DNA of 64,000 nucleotides from NCBI RefSeq assembly GCF_014189455.1, contig NZ_CP050296.1, positions 6,196,001 to 6,260,000 of the forward strand, in the 5' to 3' direction. The DNA comes from Mesorhizobium huakuii. Lineage in GTDB: Bacteria > Pseudomonadota > Alphaproteobacteria > Rhizobiales > Rhizobiaceae. This document shows positions 41,919 to 50,675 of this stretch, one piece after another; the first letter of the stretch is position 1, and each line of letters begins with the position of its first letter. Under the pieces are notes generated by a model, which was not told the DNA's origin, did not search any database, and was given only the letters and a program-made list of their open reading frames with translations. A program made the translations under genes and the position numbers.

Positions 41919-43317
41919 GAGCTATGCTGCAATTTGGGTGACGAGGCTGATCAAGCGGCGCTCTGCGGCTTCAGTTCAATGACCTCGATTCCATCCTGGA
42001 ACGTTGCACCTGCGATGAGTTTAGGCAACTGATTTTGTCCTTTCAGTCGTCGCCACGTCCTGGCCGCGGCCATGACCAGCTTGAAGACCATCAGCCTGGC
42101 GGTTTTCGAGGAGAGTGAGCCCTTGGTACGCACCGTGCGATGGCGAACGGTCGCAAAGACGCTCTCGATGGGATTGGACGTTCGCAGATGATCCCAATGT
42201 TCGGCGGGGAAATCGTAGAACGCCAGCAAGGCATTCTGATCTTTGGTCAGGCAGTCGACCGCCTTGCCGTATTTCGCATCATATTTCTCGACAAAGACGG
42301 CAATCGCCGTCTCGGCTGAGGCTCGGTTCGGGGCGGAAAAGATTTCGCGCAAGTCCGTCTTCATGGCGGCCTGCACCGATTTCGGCACCTTGTTGAGCAC
42401 GTTGGCTGTCTTGTGCACCCAGCATCGCTGGTGCTTGGTGCCGGGAAGGAGCTCATCGAGCGCTTTCCAGAAGCCAAGCGCGCCGTCGCCGACGGCAAGA
42501 TCGGGCGCGATCTGCAGGCCACGACGCTTGACGTCGACCAGCAGCTCGCGCCAGCTCTGTGCGCTCTCACGAATGCCGGTCTGGAAGCCGAGCAGCTCTT
42601 TCTTGCCCTCGGGCGTGGCGCCGATCAGGACCAGCATGCATTCGGCATGATCTTCCATCCGGGCCTGCAGGTAGACCCCGTCCGCCCACACATACACATA
42701 GCGGCGCGCCGAAAGATCGCGCTTTTGCCAACGATCGTATTCGATGCCCCACTCCGCCGTCAGTCGCGTGATCACCGAGGGTGAGAGGTTCGGCGCCTCC
42801 TTGCCCAACAGAGCTGCCAGAGCTTCCTGAAAGTCGCCCGTCGAAATGCCGCGCAGATAGAGAACGGGAAGAAGCGCATCCAGACTTCGTGTCCGACGCG
42901 CCCATTTCGGCAGGATCGATGAGGAAAAACGGATGCGCTCCGCTTCACCGTTCGCGCCGCGATCCCGGACCTTCACCCGGCTGACGGGCACCGCCCCGAT
43001 CCCCGTCTGGATGCTCCGCTCCGGCCCGTGACCGTGCCGGACCAGCCGGTCACGTCCGTCCGGAAGCTTGAGATCCCGCATCTCGGCAAGAAACGCTTCG
43101 GCCTCCATCTCGATCGCCTGCGCCAGCAATTTGCGCGCGCCGGTGCGAAGCACATCCGTCAGGGGATCATCGATTTCGTCGGGCTGACGAAGGCGAACAA
43201 TGTTGATAGTCTCGTTCATGGCGTATCGCTCTCCTTGAGAGGTTCTGGCAGGCTTCATCACCCGCCTCGATACGCCGCCCTTCTCAAACCGTCATCACCC
43301 AGTTTCAGCCATAGCTC
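41919..43317 (-). mobile_element. IS256-family insertion sequence (1,399 bp)
   Basis: The element is bounded by imperfect terminal inverted repeats (GAGCTATG-CTG...TTGGGTGA at the left; GAGCTATGGCTG...CTGGGTGA on the reverse strand at the right) and by a perfect 9-bp target duplication. It encodes one transposase on the minus strand. Perfect duplication and an intact transposase suggest recent insertion into the prophage. Confidence 0.93.
41951..43219 (-). CDS. IS256-family transposase
   Basis: A 422-residue DDE transposase of the Mutator/IS256 superfamily. The first Asp is in YVYVWADGVYLQARMEDHAE, the second in LAVGDGALGFWKALDELLPG, followed by the family hallmark HQRCWVHKTANVLNKVPKSV, and the Glu is in RTSNPIESVFATVRHRTVRT. 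ATG 43219 has AAGGAG 11 bases upstream; a start at 43261 is possible. The reading frame is intact, so the element may be active. It faces opposite to the phage late genes. Confidence 0.95.
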   Translation of the reverse strand: MNETINIVRLRQPDEIDDPLTDVLRTGARKLLAQAIEMEAEAFLAEMRDLKLPDGRDRLVRHGHGPERSIQTGIGAVPVSRVKVRDRGANGEAERIRFSSSILPKWARRTRSLDALLPVLYLRGISTGDFQEALAALLGKEAPNLSPSVITRLTAEWGIEYDRWQKRDLSARRYVYVWADGVYLQARMEDHAECMLVLIGATPEGKKELLGFQTGIRESAQSWRELLVDVKRRGLQIAPDLAVGDGALGFWKALDELLPGTKHQRCWVHKTANVLNKVPKSVQAAMKTDLREIFSAPNRASAETAIAVFVEKYDAKYGKAVDCLTKDQNALLAFYDFPAEHWDHLRTSNPIESVFATVRHRTVRTKGSLSSKTARLMVFKLVMAAARTWRRLKGQNQLPKLIAGATFQDGIEVIELKPQSAA

Positions 43318-43326
43318 ACAAACGAG
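43318..43326 (+). repeat. Target site duplication, right copy
   Basis: ACAAACGAG directly after the IS element, identical to 41910-41918. Confidence 0.9.
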
Positions 43327-43501
43327 AGCTTCCAGCCTGATAGCACTACCATCTGGCTGTCTGGTGGCACGATCGGCGCGACCTACGAAATCCTCAACAG
43401 GATCGTCACGGCAGCCAACCGCACGATGGACCAGTCGGTGCGCATCCGCGTGATCGAGAAGTAGCCCCGCCGGCGGCCCTTCCGCTTCGCCGCACGGATG
43501 C

Positions 43502-43558
43502 TATATTGCGGCCTCTCCAGCGCATGACGTGCTCGAACCCCACAAGGGACGCACCATG
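43502..43558 (+). promoter_or_regulatory. Late leader copy 2: -10 element plus start-codon hairpin
   Basis: TATATT (43502-43507) precedes GCGCATGACGTGC (43520-43532). CATG and GTGC of the left arm pair with GCAC and CATG (43551-43558, including the start codon), leaving AC bulged. The loop holds CCC-ACAA-GGG, which pairs off the GGG of the ribosome site. Confidence 0.6.
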
Positions 43559-45370
43559 TCGCTGAAGCTCTCGAACAACGCCACTTCTCTGCTCGCGAAC
43601 ACGATCAACAACCTCTCTACGAGCGTGGTGATCACGTCCGGAGACGAAGGTAACTTCCCGACGCTGGGAATTGGCGACTGGTGCCCGATCACGCTGACCG
43701 ACGGCGCAGGCAACCTTGAAATCATGCGCTGCACGGCGCGCGCTGGCGTGACGTTGACCGTTGTTCGAGGCCAGGAAGGCACCACGGCCAAGAACTTCGT
43801 CGCCGGCACGACGCGTGTCGACGGAACGCTGACGGCCGCTGCGCTGCTGGCGCTGGATCTCACTGCTTTCACCGGCAAGCTTCCGGTGGCGATGGGCGGC
43901 ACCAACGCCAGCACGCCGATGGAGGCCTTCGACAACCTCTCGACCATCTCGACGCCGATGGCGAGCGCCAACATTGTCGATCTCGCCGCAGCAACCGGCG
44001 TCTACGTGGTGGTCACGGGCAATGTTGGGATCACCGGCTTCGGCACCGAGCAGGCCGGCGCTCGCCGGAAGGTGAAATTCACGGGCACCCCGCTGCTCAC
44101 GCACAATGCGACCAGCCTCATTCTGATCACCGGGGCGAATATTCAGGTCGAAGCGAACGATATGGCGGAGCTTGAATCGCTGGGTGCCGGCAATTGGCAG
44201 ATGCTGAGCTACGACAGGGCGAGCGGGAAGCCGGTGTTCGGGGCGCTTGGCGTCACGGTCGACAACGAGATCGTGCGCGCTGATGGCGTTGCCGGCGCCG
44301 CCCAGGGCAGCGGCGTGACGATCGGCGACGACAAGGTGATCGCCGGCGCGACCGGGCTGAAACTCGAATCCACGGATGCGGGCGCCACGAGCGGGCCGAA
44401 TGTCGAGCTCTACCGCAACTCCGCCACGCCGGCCGACGCGGACCTGCTCTCGGATCTCATGTGGTACGCCAACATCACGCCGACGGTGAAAACGCTCGTC
44501 GCCGGCATGCGGGCGATCCTGCTCTCCGCAACCACCGGCGCGACCCTGCTTGAGTGGCGCACGAACGTCGCCAGCGCGGTCGCTCGCCGGATGGCGCTTG
44601 GCGCTGGCCTTTTCATGAATGGCGCGCTTGGCGGCGACAAAGGCGTCGACACGATCAACGCCGGCGGCTTCTTCCTCAATGGCCTGCCAACGAGCGCCAA
44701 GATGCTGGCCGGCCTCAAGGTGGAAGTGCTGTCAGCCACACAGGTGCAGGTGACGGCGGCCGGCGGCTTGAGCGTCACCGCCGACATCACCGTTGCCGGG
44801 CTCAACGGGCTCGATACCGGCGCCGAGGCGGCCAACACATGGCCCAACGTCTGGCTGATCTGGAACGGCACCACGGCGGCTGCGCTGCTTTCCCTCAGTG
44901 CCACAGCGCCGACCATGCCGGCGACCTATACGCAGAAACTGCGCGTCGGCGCCGTCCGCAACGATGCTGCGGCCAACCTGTTGCGCACCATCCAGTATGG
45001 CGATCGGGTCCAAATCATCAATGGAACGAACCCAGCGTCGCCGATTGCGATGAAATCCGGCGGCAGTGTTGGCAGTGTATGGGAGGCGGTGGCGTGGGCC
45101 AATTTCGTGCCGCCGACGGCGGGTGTCATTCTCGGCTGGCTCCAAGGTGGTGTCGGCGACGGCGGCAAGGTGTTTGTCGCGCCAAACCCTAATTTCTCGA
45201 CCAGCTTTGCCAACAACGCCCCAGTCGGCAACGGCAACAGCGGTATCACAGGCTCGAACATCTTCACCAACTCGCAATTCGAGTTCTGCCTGGAGACCGC
45301 GAACTTCTACTATCTCAGCAATGCCGGCGGAGGCAGCGTGTACCTTCACGGATGGAAGGACAATCTCTAG
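43556..45370 (+). CDS. Tail fibre/tailspike-like protein
   Basis: A 604-residue protein from ATG 43556 (AAGGGA upstream). The first 100 residues are a common phage fibre head-binding module: LKLSNNATSLLANTINNLST, SVVITSGDEGNFPTLGIGDW, then LEIMRCTARAGVTLTVVRGQ and EGTTAKNFVAGTTRVDGTLT. The middle is beta-rich, and the C-terminal part (SVWEAVAWANFVPPTAGVIL, then NFYYLSNAGGGSVYLHGW) looks like a receptor-binding tip. It adsorbs the phage to the host surface. It starts at late leader copy 2 and shares one base with the next start (TAGTG). Confidence 0.8.
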   Translation: MSLKLSNNATSLLANTINNLSTSVVITSGDEGNFPTLGIGDWCPITLTDGAGNLEIMRCTARAGVTLTVVRGQEGTTAKNFVAGTTRVDGTLTAAALLALDLTAFTGKLPVAMGGTNASTPMEAFDNLSTISTPMASANIVDLAAATGVYVVVTGNVGITGFGTEQAGARRKVKFTGTPLLTHNATSLILITGANIQVEANDMAELESLGAGNWQMLSYDRASGKPVFGALGVTVDNEIVRADGVAGAAQGSGVTIGDDKVIAGATGLKLESTDAGATSGPNVELYRNSATPADADLLSDLMWYANITPTVKTLVAGMRAILLSATTGATLLEWRTNVASAVARRMALGAGLFMNGALGGDKGVDTINAGGFFLNGLPTSAKMLAGLKVEVLSATQVQVTAAGGLSVTADITVAGLNGLDTGAEAANTWPNVWLIWNGTTAAALLSLSATAPTMPATYTQKLRVGAVRNDAAANLLRTIQYGDRVQIINGTNPASPIAMKSGGSVGSVWEAVAWANFVPPTAGVILGWLQGGVGDGGKVFVAPNPNFSTSFANNAPVGNGNSGITGSNIFTNSQFEFCLETANFYYLSNAGGGSVYLHGWKDNL

Positions 45371-47121
45371 TGGCGGCAACGATCAAGCTTAGCGCCTTCA
45401 CCGGCGAGCAGCCCCGCATAATCCCGCGACTGATGCCCGAGAGCGCTGCACAGTCGGCGGTGAACACGCGCCTCGATGACGGCGCTTTGACGCCCATGAG
45501 GAAATCCGCCTTCATCGCGACGGCCGGCGCAAAGACGTGGAAGACGATCTATCACTTTCTCGGCCAATGGATCGGCTGGACCACCGTTGTTAACGCCGCA
45601 CCAGGCCCGGTTGCTGACGATCGGCTGTACTTCACGGGCAGCGGCAAGCCGAAGGTGCTGATTGCCGGCACCACATACGATCTTGCCGTCCCGCTGCCGG
45701 CGGCGGCCTTGACTGCCACGCTCTCGGGTACCGGCGCGGGCGATATCGTCTCGCGAAACTATGTCTACACGTGGGTGACGTCCTTCGGCGAGGAATCGGA
45801 GCCGAACCCGATCAGCAACACCGTCGACTGGAAGCCCGGCAACAGCGTGATCCTGTCCGGATTTGTGGCCGCGCCGGCCGGCCGCAGCATCACGCTACAG
45901 CGCATCTATCGATCGCAGACCGGCCAGTCGGGCACCTATCTCTACCTCATCGACGAGCGAGCGGCTTCGGCCAGCAACTACACCGACGTCATTGCGGTGA
46001 ACGCCTTCCAGGAGCCGCTTCCGTCCGCCAACTACAACGCGCCGCCTGACGATCTCACAGGCCTCATCAGCTTGCCGAACGGCATGATGGCCGCGTTCTC
46101 GGGGCGCAAGCTGTATTTCAGCGAGCCTTACCGCCCGCATGCTTGGCCGGAAAAGTACATTCTGACCACGGATTCGGACATCGTCGGCCTTGGCGCCATG
46201 GACACCAGCATCGTGGTGATGACCGAGGGCTGGCCGCAAATGGTGCAAGGCTCGTCGCCTGACACGATGCAGATGGCGAAGCTCGAGCAAAACTTCCCGT
46301 GCATCAACGCGCGCGGCATCGTCGACCTTGGCTATGCCATCGCCTTTCCGTCGAACGAAGGCATGGCCGTCGTGCGCGCGGATGGCAGCATCAGCGTGCC
46401 CACAGCCAACATCTTCAACCGAGACGATTGGCTTGCGCTGTCGCCGGCGACGATGATCGGCAGCCAGATTTCAGGCAGGTGCGCGCTGTTCTACCAAACC
46501 ACGGCCGTCAACGGCACCATCCTGACGGGAGCGCTGCTGCTGGATCTGTCCGGACAGTCGTTCCTCATCCGCACCGACACGAAGGCCACGGCCGCATATT
46601 TCGAGATCGCGACAGGCGGCCTGTTCTTCCTGGAAGCTGACACGACCAATATCCGCCGGCTCGACGCGCCCAACGCTGCCCGTCTGTCGCAATATTGGAA
46701 AAGCAAGCAGTTCGTGCTGCCCTACCCGGAGAACTTCAGCTGCATCATCGTCGACAGCAACGAAGTGACCAGTGATCAGGACCAGGGCAACCTTGATGCG
46801 GCGATCGCCGCCATCATCGCGGCCAACAAGATCCTCATCGCCGCGGGCTCGATCAAAGCTGAAATCAACGCCCGGCCGCTGAACACCCTCCCCATCAACG
46901 GGAGTATCCTCGCGCGGCTGCCGGCGCCTATCTCCGGTGTGGTGTCAGTCGGGGTCTACGCCGATGGCAAGCTGATCTTCTCGGTCACGCGGGTAAACCA
47001 GCCCGTGCGCCTGCCGGGCGGCTTCCGGGCGCGAACGTGGGAGATTGACGTCTTCGGCGACGTCCAGGTGCAGCAGATCGTCATGGCCAAGACGATGGAC
47101 GATTTGAAGGTGACGGCATGA
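45370..47121 (+). CDS. Phage tail protein (probable tail stabilisation/stopper protein)
   Basis: A 583-residue protein from GTG 45370, with AAGGA 10 bases upstream. It opens with LSAFTGEQPRIIPRLMPESA, AQSAVNTRLDDGALTPMRK, typical of a conserved podovirus tail protein family. Later parts are beta-propeller-like: DIVSRNYVYTWVTSFGEESE, LPNGMMAAFSGRKLYFSEPY and TDSDIVGLGAMDTSIVVMTE. P22 gp10-like proteins have a similar propeller and length, so this may close the tail tube. The assignment is by pattern, not by a certain family match. Confidence 0.65.
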   Translation: MAATIKLSAFTGEQPRIIPRLMPESAAQSAVNTRLDDGALTPMRKSAFIATAGAKTWKTIYHFLGQWIGWTTVVNAAPGPVADDRLYFTGSGKPKVLIAGTTYDLAVPLPAAALTATLSGTGAGDIVSRNYVYTWVTSFGEESEPNPISNTVDWKPGNSVILSGFVAAPAGRSITLQRIYRSQTGQSGTYLYLIDERAASASNYTDVIAVNAFQEPLPSANYNAPPDDLTGLISLPNGMMAAFSGRKLYFSEPYRPHAWPEKYILTTDSDIVGLGAMDTSIVVMTEGWPQMVQGSSPDTMQMAKLEQNFPCINARGIVDLGYAIAFPSNEGMAVVRADGSISVPTANIFNRDDWLALSPATMIGSQISGRCALFYQTTAVNGTILTGALLLDLSGQSFLIRTDTKATAAYFEIATGGLFFLEADTTNIRRLDAPNAARLSQYWKSKQFVLPYPENFSCIIVDSNEVTSDQDQGNLDAAIAAIIAANKILIAAGSIKAEINARPLNTLPINGSILARLPAPISGVVSVGVYADGKLIFSVTRVNQPVRLPGGFRARTWEIDVFGDVQVQQIVMAKTMDDLKVTA

Positions 47122-47430
47122 TGGGAGGCGACAGCAGTCGGAGCGGCGGCGAGAGCCGTGGGGGGTGGCGGCAATGGCGGTGGTGACACACGCGACCGCG
47201 AGCGCCTGGAGACGCTTTACGGAGGTAGGGGCAAGGGCAACCGCAAGGCGGCGGTGCTGATCGAGGACATCGATGCGCTGCTCGACATGCGCAAGCAGCT
47301 GCGATGCACCAAGGCGGCCGGCGCTACGCCCACCAAGGCGGAGTTTGACGCCCTGCTGCTCGACGTGACCGATATCTTCAATCGCCTCACAGCCATGGCG
47401 CAGGATCTGCAAAAGCGCGTGCTGCCATGA
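47118..47430 (+). pseudogene. Small phage protein, frameshifted at a G6 run
   Basis: ATG 47118 overlaps the previous stop (ATGA). The first frame reads MMGGDSSRSGGESRGG and soon hits a stop. Cutting the six Gs at 47160-47165 to five joins it to GGNGGGDTRDRERLETLYGG, then KAAVLIEDIDALLDMRKQLR and a C-terminal helix LLLDVTDIFNRLTAMAQDLQ. The product would be about 103 residues with a glycine-rich start and a helical end. No family is recognised. Homopolymer error is likely. Confidence 0.6.
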
Positions 47431-47907
47431 AGCCTGAGTTCATCTACGGGCAGGACGAGCGTGTCATCGCCTGGGCGACCAGCAAGATAGCGAATTGTCG
47501 GTTTCGCGAAGACGCCAAGGCAATCGGCGCGGAGGTGGCCGGCGAGCTCGTCGGCGCATTCGTCTTCGATCTGTTCTCGGCCAACTCTTGCTTTGCCAGC
47601 ATCGCATCAGACGGCACCAAGCGCTGGATGACACGCGAGTTCGTCGTTCGCGGCATGGCATATCCGTTCATCCAATGCGGCTTCAATCGGATCAGCACCA
47701 TGATTTCGGAGCACAACCACGATTCCATCCGGTTTTGTGAGCACTTCGGCGGTGCGCTTGAGGGCCCGCTTGCGCGAGGCCGGGCCAGATCAAGAGGACA
47801 TGCTCATTTTCGGCATCCTGCGCCGCGAATGCCCCTATCTCCCCGAGAACAACACCCGCTGGAAAAACAGACCCCGGCGCGCTATAACCGATTACTCCCG
47901 CGCATGA
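47427..47907 (+). pseudogene. GNAT-like acetyltransferase of the phage, frameshifted as read
   Basis: ATG 47427 overlaps the previous stop. The first frame reads KPEFIYGQDERVIAWATSKI, EVAGELVGAFVFDLF and REFVVRGMAYPFIQCGFNRI, then EHNHDSIRFCEHFGG, which follows the GNAT fold order. Dropping one C at 47765-47767 continues as LEGRLREAGPDQEDMLIFGI, then LRRECPYL and a stop at 47907 inside leader copy 3. Such proteins occur among podovirus tail genes and may modify a virion or host protein. About 159 residues when corrected. Confidence 0.68.
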
Positions 47908-47940
47908 CGTGCGGTCCCCTCTGGCAGGACCGTACCCATG
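47883..47940 (+). promoter_or_regulatory. Late leader copy 3: -10 element plus start-codon hairpin
   Basis: TATAAC (47883-47888) precedes GCGCATGACGTGC (47900-47912). GTGCGGTCC (47909-47917) pairs with GGACCGTAC (47927-47935) with one G-U pair, and CATG at 47903-47906 can pair with CATG at 47937-47940, which holds the start codon. The AGGA ribosome site is partly inside the stem. The motif also contains the stop of the preceding gene. Confidence 0.62.
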
Positions 47941-49118
47941 GACAAAAGCAGCAGCGAAGCACCCTCGCCTGATCCGAAAATTGGCGAGGCCGCCCTTAAG
48001 CAGGCACAGACCGGTGAGGATTGGCTTGGGTTTGCCAAGGACTCGCTCGCCGTCTCGACCGCACGGCAGGCCGACCTCGACGCCCTGACAAAGCAAGTCA
48101 CGCAGCAGCAAATGGGCATCGCCAACGACCAGGCGGCGTGGGCGAAATCCGATCGAGAGCGCTACGACACCGTTTTCAAGCCGGTCGAAGACAAGTTCGT
48201 CGCCGAGGCCAGCGCCTATGGCAGCGAGGCCCATCAGAACGAGGCGGCTGCCGAAGCGAAAGCCGATGTGCAGAACAACGCCGCCGGGCGCGCGCGGCTG
48301 CCGATCGCAATGCAGCTTCCATGGGCATCAACCCGACGTCGGGCAGGTATGCCGGCATCGATCGCGCGAGCGAAATGGGCACGGCGCTTGCGTCGGCCGG
48401 CGCTGAAAACGCCGCGCGCACCAACGATCGAGACAAGGGCCTCGCGCTGAAGGCCGATGTCGCCAATCTCGGCCGAGGCCTGCCCGCTCAGTCGGCTCAG
48501 GCGGCATCGCTGGGACTTGGTGCAGGCTCAAGCGCCGTCGGGCTCAATCAGGGCACCAACGCGCAGTTCCTTCAGTCCACCAACATCATGAACAACGGTT
48601 TCGGCGGTGCGCAGGCGGGCTACGCAGGCCAGGCGTCGGCGCTCAACAGCCAGTATGGCACTCAGGTGCAGGCTTGGAACGCCCAGCAGCAGGCCGACGC
48701 GGCGAACTCGTCCGGTATCGGCTCGTTCCTTGGCAGCGCGGTGGGCATCGGCCTGCGCCTGTCCGATCCGGACCTCAAGACCGAAAAGACCGAGATCCCC
48801 GAGGGCACCGCGCTTAAGCAGGTCATGGATATGCCCGTCGAGCAGTGGAAGTACAAACCGGGCGTCGAGGACGGCGGCACCCATGTGGGCCCCTACTCCG
48901 ACGACTTCCAGAAGGCGACCGGCAAGGGCGATGGCCACTCGATCGACATGAACGACGTGTTGGGCGTCACCATGAAGGCCGTGCAGGATCTCGCAGGCAA
49001 GGTTGAGGAGCTATCCGAGGCAATCGGCCTTGGAGGCTCATCGAGCGTGACCCCAATCAAGAAAAAGGCCGCGCCGCCGAGCAATCCGGACGCGATCGGC
49101 CTGGGAGTAGCAGCATGA
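47938..49118 (+). pseudogene. Virion protein with C-terminal S74-like chaperone domain, frameshifted as read
   Basis: ATG 47938 opens EDWLGFAKDSLAVSTARQAD, a helical part, up to KADVQNNAAGRA. The frame then breaks near 48290 in a CG repeat and continues as AADRNAASMGINPTSGRYAG. Corrected length is about 393 residues. Residues from LRLSDPDLKTEKTEIPEGTA through MPVEQWKYKPGVEDGGTHVG to LGVTMKAVQDLAGKVEELSE match the S74 intramolecular chaperone pattern with the Ser-Asp cleavage site. The tail carries two AIGLG motifs shared with the next proteins. It is a tail-tip or ejection-related protein that may cut itself. Confidence 0.72.
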
Positions 49119-50371
49119 GCTTCGGAATCGGCCTTGGCGCGTTCATGGATGCCGCCGTGAAGGGTTACGATATCGGCGGCAAGATCATGGATGTCCGCAA
49201 GCAGGACAAGATCGACGCTGACCTGAAGCAGGCGTCGGCCGACACTAAGGCGAAATTCGCCGACCCGCTGTCGGACGATGCCTACGCCTACATGATGAAG
49301 CGGCAGGAGATGGTCTACCAGGCGGCCGGCGACACCGAGAAGGCGCTGGCTTACCGCAAGTTCGCCCAAGAGGATTCGACGCGGCAAGGTGCGAACCTGT
49401 TCTCAAGCTCGCTCATCAAGGCGCAGACCGGCGACCCCGGCGGCGCGCTGACCGATGCCATCAAGGCCGCTCAGGTCAAAGGCTACATGGACCACGGCTA
49501 CGAGGTTAAGGGGCAAGACGAGATCAAGGGCGACCACGGCACCGTCGTCGGGTACCGGCTGAGTATGATCGACCCCAAGGGCAAGGCCATTCAGCAGGAC
49601 GTCGCTGTAGGCGATATCCCGCGCCTGATCTCGACCTTCGCCAACCCTGATGCTGCGTTCAACGCGCGGCAGGCCAAGGCCGCCTCTGACGCTGAAGACG
49701 CGAAGAAGCGCAGCGACGGGCTGGAGGACTACGCCACGAAGAAGGAAATCGACCAGAAGTACGCCACACCGAAGAAGGACGTCGACGAGGCCGCATATCA
49801 GGCCGCCGCGGCGGATTTCGCCAAGAACGATTTGGATTGGGGCGAACGCTCGGCCGAGGATCAGGACAAGCTCATCCGCACGCGCCTGAATGCGGCCAAG
49901 TCTTATGCCGGCACGGGCACGGGCGCTGCCGTGGGCGATCATGGCGCGCCGCCGCCGCAGCAGAGCGTGATTGTCGATCAAGGCTCGGGCAACCAGGTCG
50001 ACCCGGCCGCCGCACAGGCGCCGCAGGCTGCAATTGGGCTGGGGACCGGTCAAGCGGCCACGCCGGCGGGCATCGGTTTGGGCACTGGCGGCGGGGCGAA
50101 CGGCGTTCCGACGCCAACCGCGCGACCAGATCCTCGCGCGGCGGCGATCGCAGCGCCTGCAGCTGCTGCACCGACACCGACCAATGCGCCGCCGACAAAG
50201 CAGGAGCTAATTCAGGATGCGGCCGACTACATGACGCAGGGCGGAAATCCTCAGCAGATCGCGCAGAAGCTGCAGGCGTTCGGTGTCGATCAGCAGGAAT
50301 GGCCGGATACGGTGAAATCCGCCTTGGCGAAACAGCAGGCGGCGCCCGTCGCTATAGGGCTGGGGAACTAA
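49115..50371 (+). CDS. Internal virion (ejection) protein with IGLG motifs
   Basis: A 418-residue protein that overlaps the S74-like gene by ATGA. Residues 1-275 are helical (MDAAVKGYDIGGKIMDVRKQ, YAYMMKRQEMVYQAAGDTEK, then YATKKEIDQKYATPKKDVDE). Residues 280-385 are alanine/proline-rich linker. The motif (A/G)IGLG occurs four times: at the start, twice in the linker and as the last residues before the stop. Helical, linker-rich proteins at this place in podoviruses are usually internal proteins ejected into the host. No named family is recognised. Confidence 0.62.
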   Translation: MSFGIGLGAFMDAAVKGYDIGGKIMDVRKQDKIDADLKQASADTKAKFADPLSDDAYAYMMKRQEMVYQAAGDTEKALAYRKFAQEDSTRQGANLFSSSLIKAQTGDPGGALTDAIKAAQVKGYMDHGYEVKGQDEIKGDHGTVVGYRLSMIDPKGKAIQQDVAVGDIPRLISTFANPDAAFNARQAKAASDAEDAKKRSDGLEDYATKKEIDQKYATPKKDVDEAAYQAAAADFAKNDLDWGERSAEDQDKLIRTRLNAAKSYAGTGTGAAVGDHGAPPPQQSVIVDQGSGNQVDPAAAQAPQAAIGLGTGQAATPAGIGLGTGGGANGVPTPTARPDPRAAAIAAPAAAAPTPTNAPPTKQELIQDAADYMTQGGNPQQIAQKLQAFGVDQQEWPDTVKSALAKQQAAPVAIGLGN

Positions 50372-50550
50372 GCTCTGGCGGCTTTTCGCGCTTGATACAG
50401 GAACCAGGCGCACACGCCGGCCGCGATTGCGGCGATCGGCCAGCTGTGCGAGAGAGCCGCGCCGATCGCCGCCAGGCCAGCAACAGCCGAGATGCTTCCG
50501 TTATAGCCGCTCGGGTCTTCCTTGCTCTGATCGTAGATCTCTTTCGACAT
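50368..50550 (-). CDS. Small membrane protein on the opposite strand (60 aa)
   Basis: ATG 50550 on the minus strand has AGGAG 9 bases upstream. The product has a hydrophilic start (MSKEIYDQSKEDPSGYNGSI) and then two short hydrophobic stretches (AVAGLAAIGAALS and WPIAAIAAGVCAWFLYQ) ending in ARKAARA. It is tail-to-tail with the ejection-protein gene, sharing four bases with its end. It is the only supported phage gene on this strand in the late region, apart from the transposase, so it is probably expressed separately, perhaps in the lysogen. A superinfection or membrane role is a guess. Confidence 0.6.
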   Translation of the reverse strand: MSKEIYDQSKEDPSGYNGSISAVAGLAAIGAALSHSWPIAAIAAGVCAWFLYQARKAARA

Positions 50551-50614
50551 CGTCGGGGCTCCTGATTGAGGTGGGGACCGTATTCCCCCTCTCGCGCAAA
50601 AACAACGAACCATC

Positions 50615-50675
50615 TATAAGCCTGCTTAACGCTGCGCATGACGTGCTGCCCTCACGATCGGGAACCACGTCATGC
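50615..50675 (+). promoter_or_regulatory. Late leader copy 4: -10 element plus start-codon hairpin
   Basis: TATAAG (50615-50620; TCGCGC 17 bases upstream) precedes GCGCATGACGTGC (50634-50646). GCATGACGTG (50636-50645) pairs perfectly with CACGTCATGC (50666-50675), which contains the start codon. In the loop CCC and GGG can pair and mask the GGGA ribosome site. Confidence 0.65.

Larger units (their letters stand above)
41775..43464 (+). pseudogene. Small phage structural gene split by the IS256-family insertion
   Basis: Before the insertion the gene coded for 93 residues. The 5' part (41775-41918) reads MTANLKWPEKDPDEVLDYAM, then LWWKRLTSEDSIVSSTWILP. The 3' part (43327-43464) reads SFQPDSTTIWLSGGTIGATY, then EILNRIVTAANRTMDQSV. 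Removing the element and one copy of the 9-bp duplication ACAAACGAG restores the frame exactly. The TTIWLSGGTxGATYEI pattern is common in small phage proteins of unknown role near tail fibre genes. The phage therefore carries a recently broken gene and may be defective. Confidence 0.85.
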
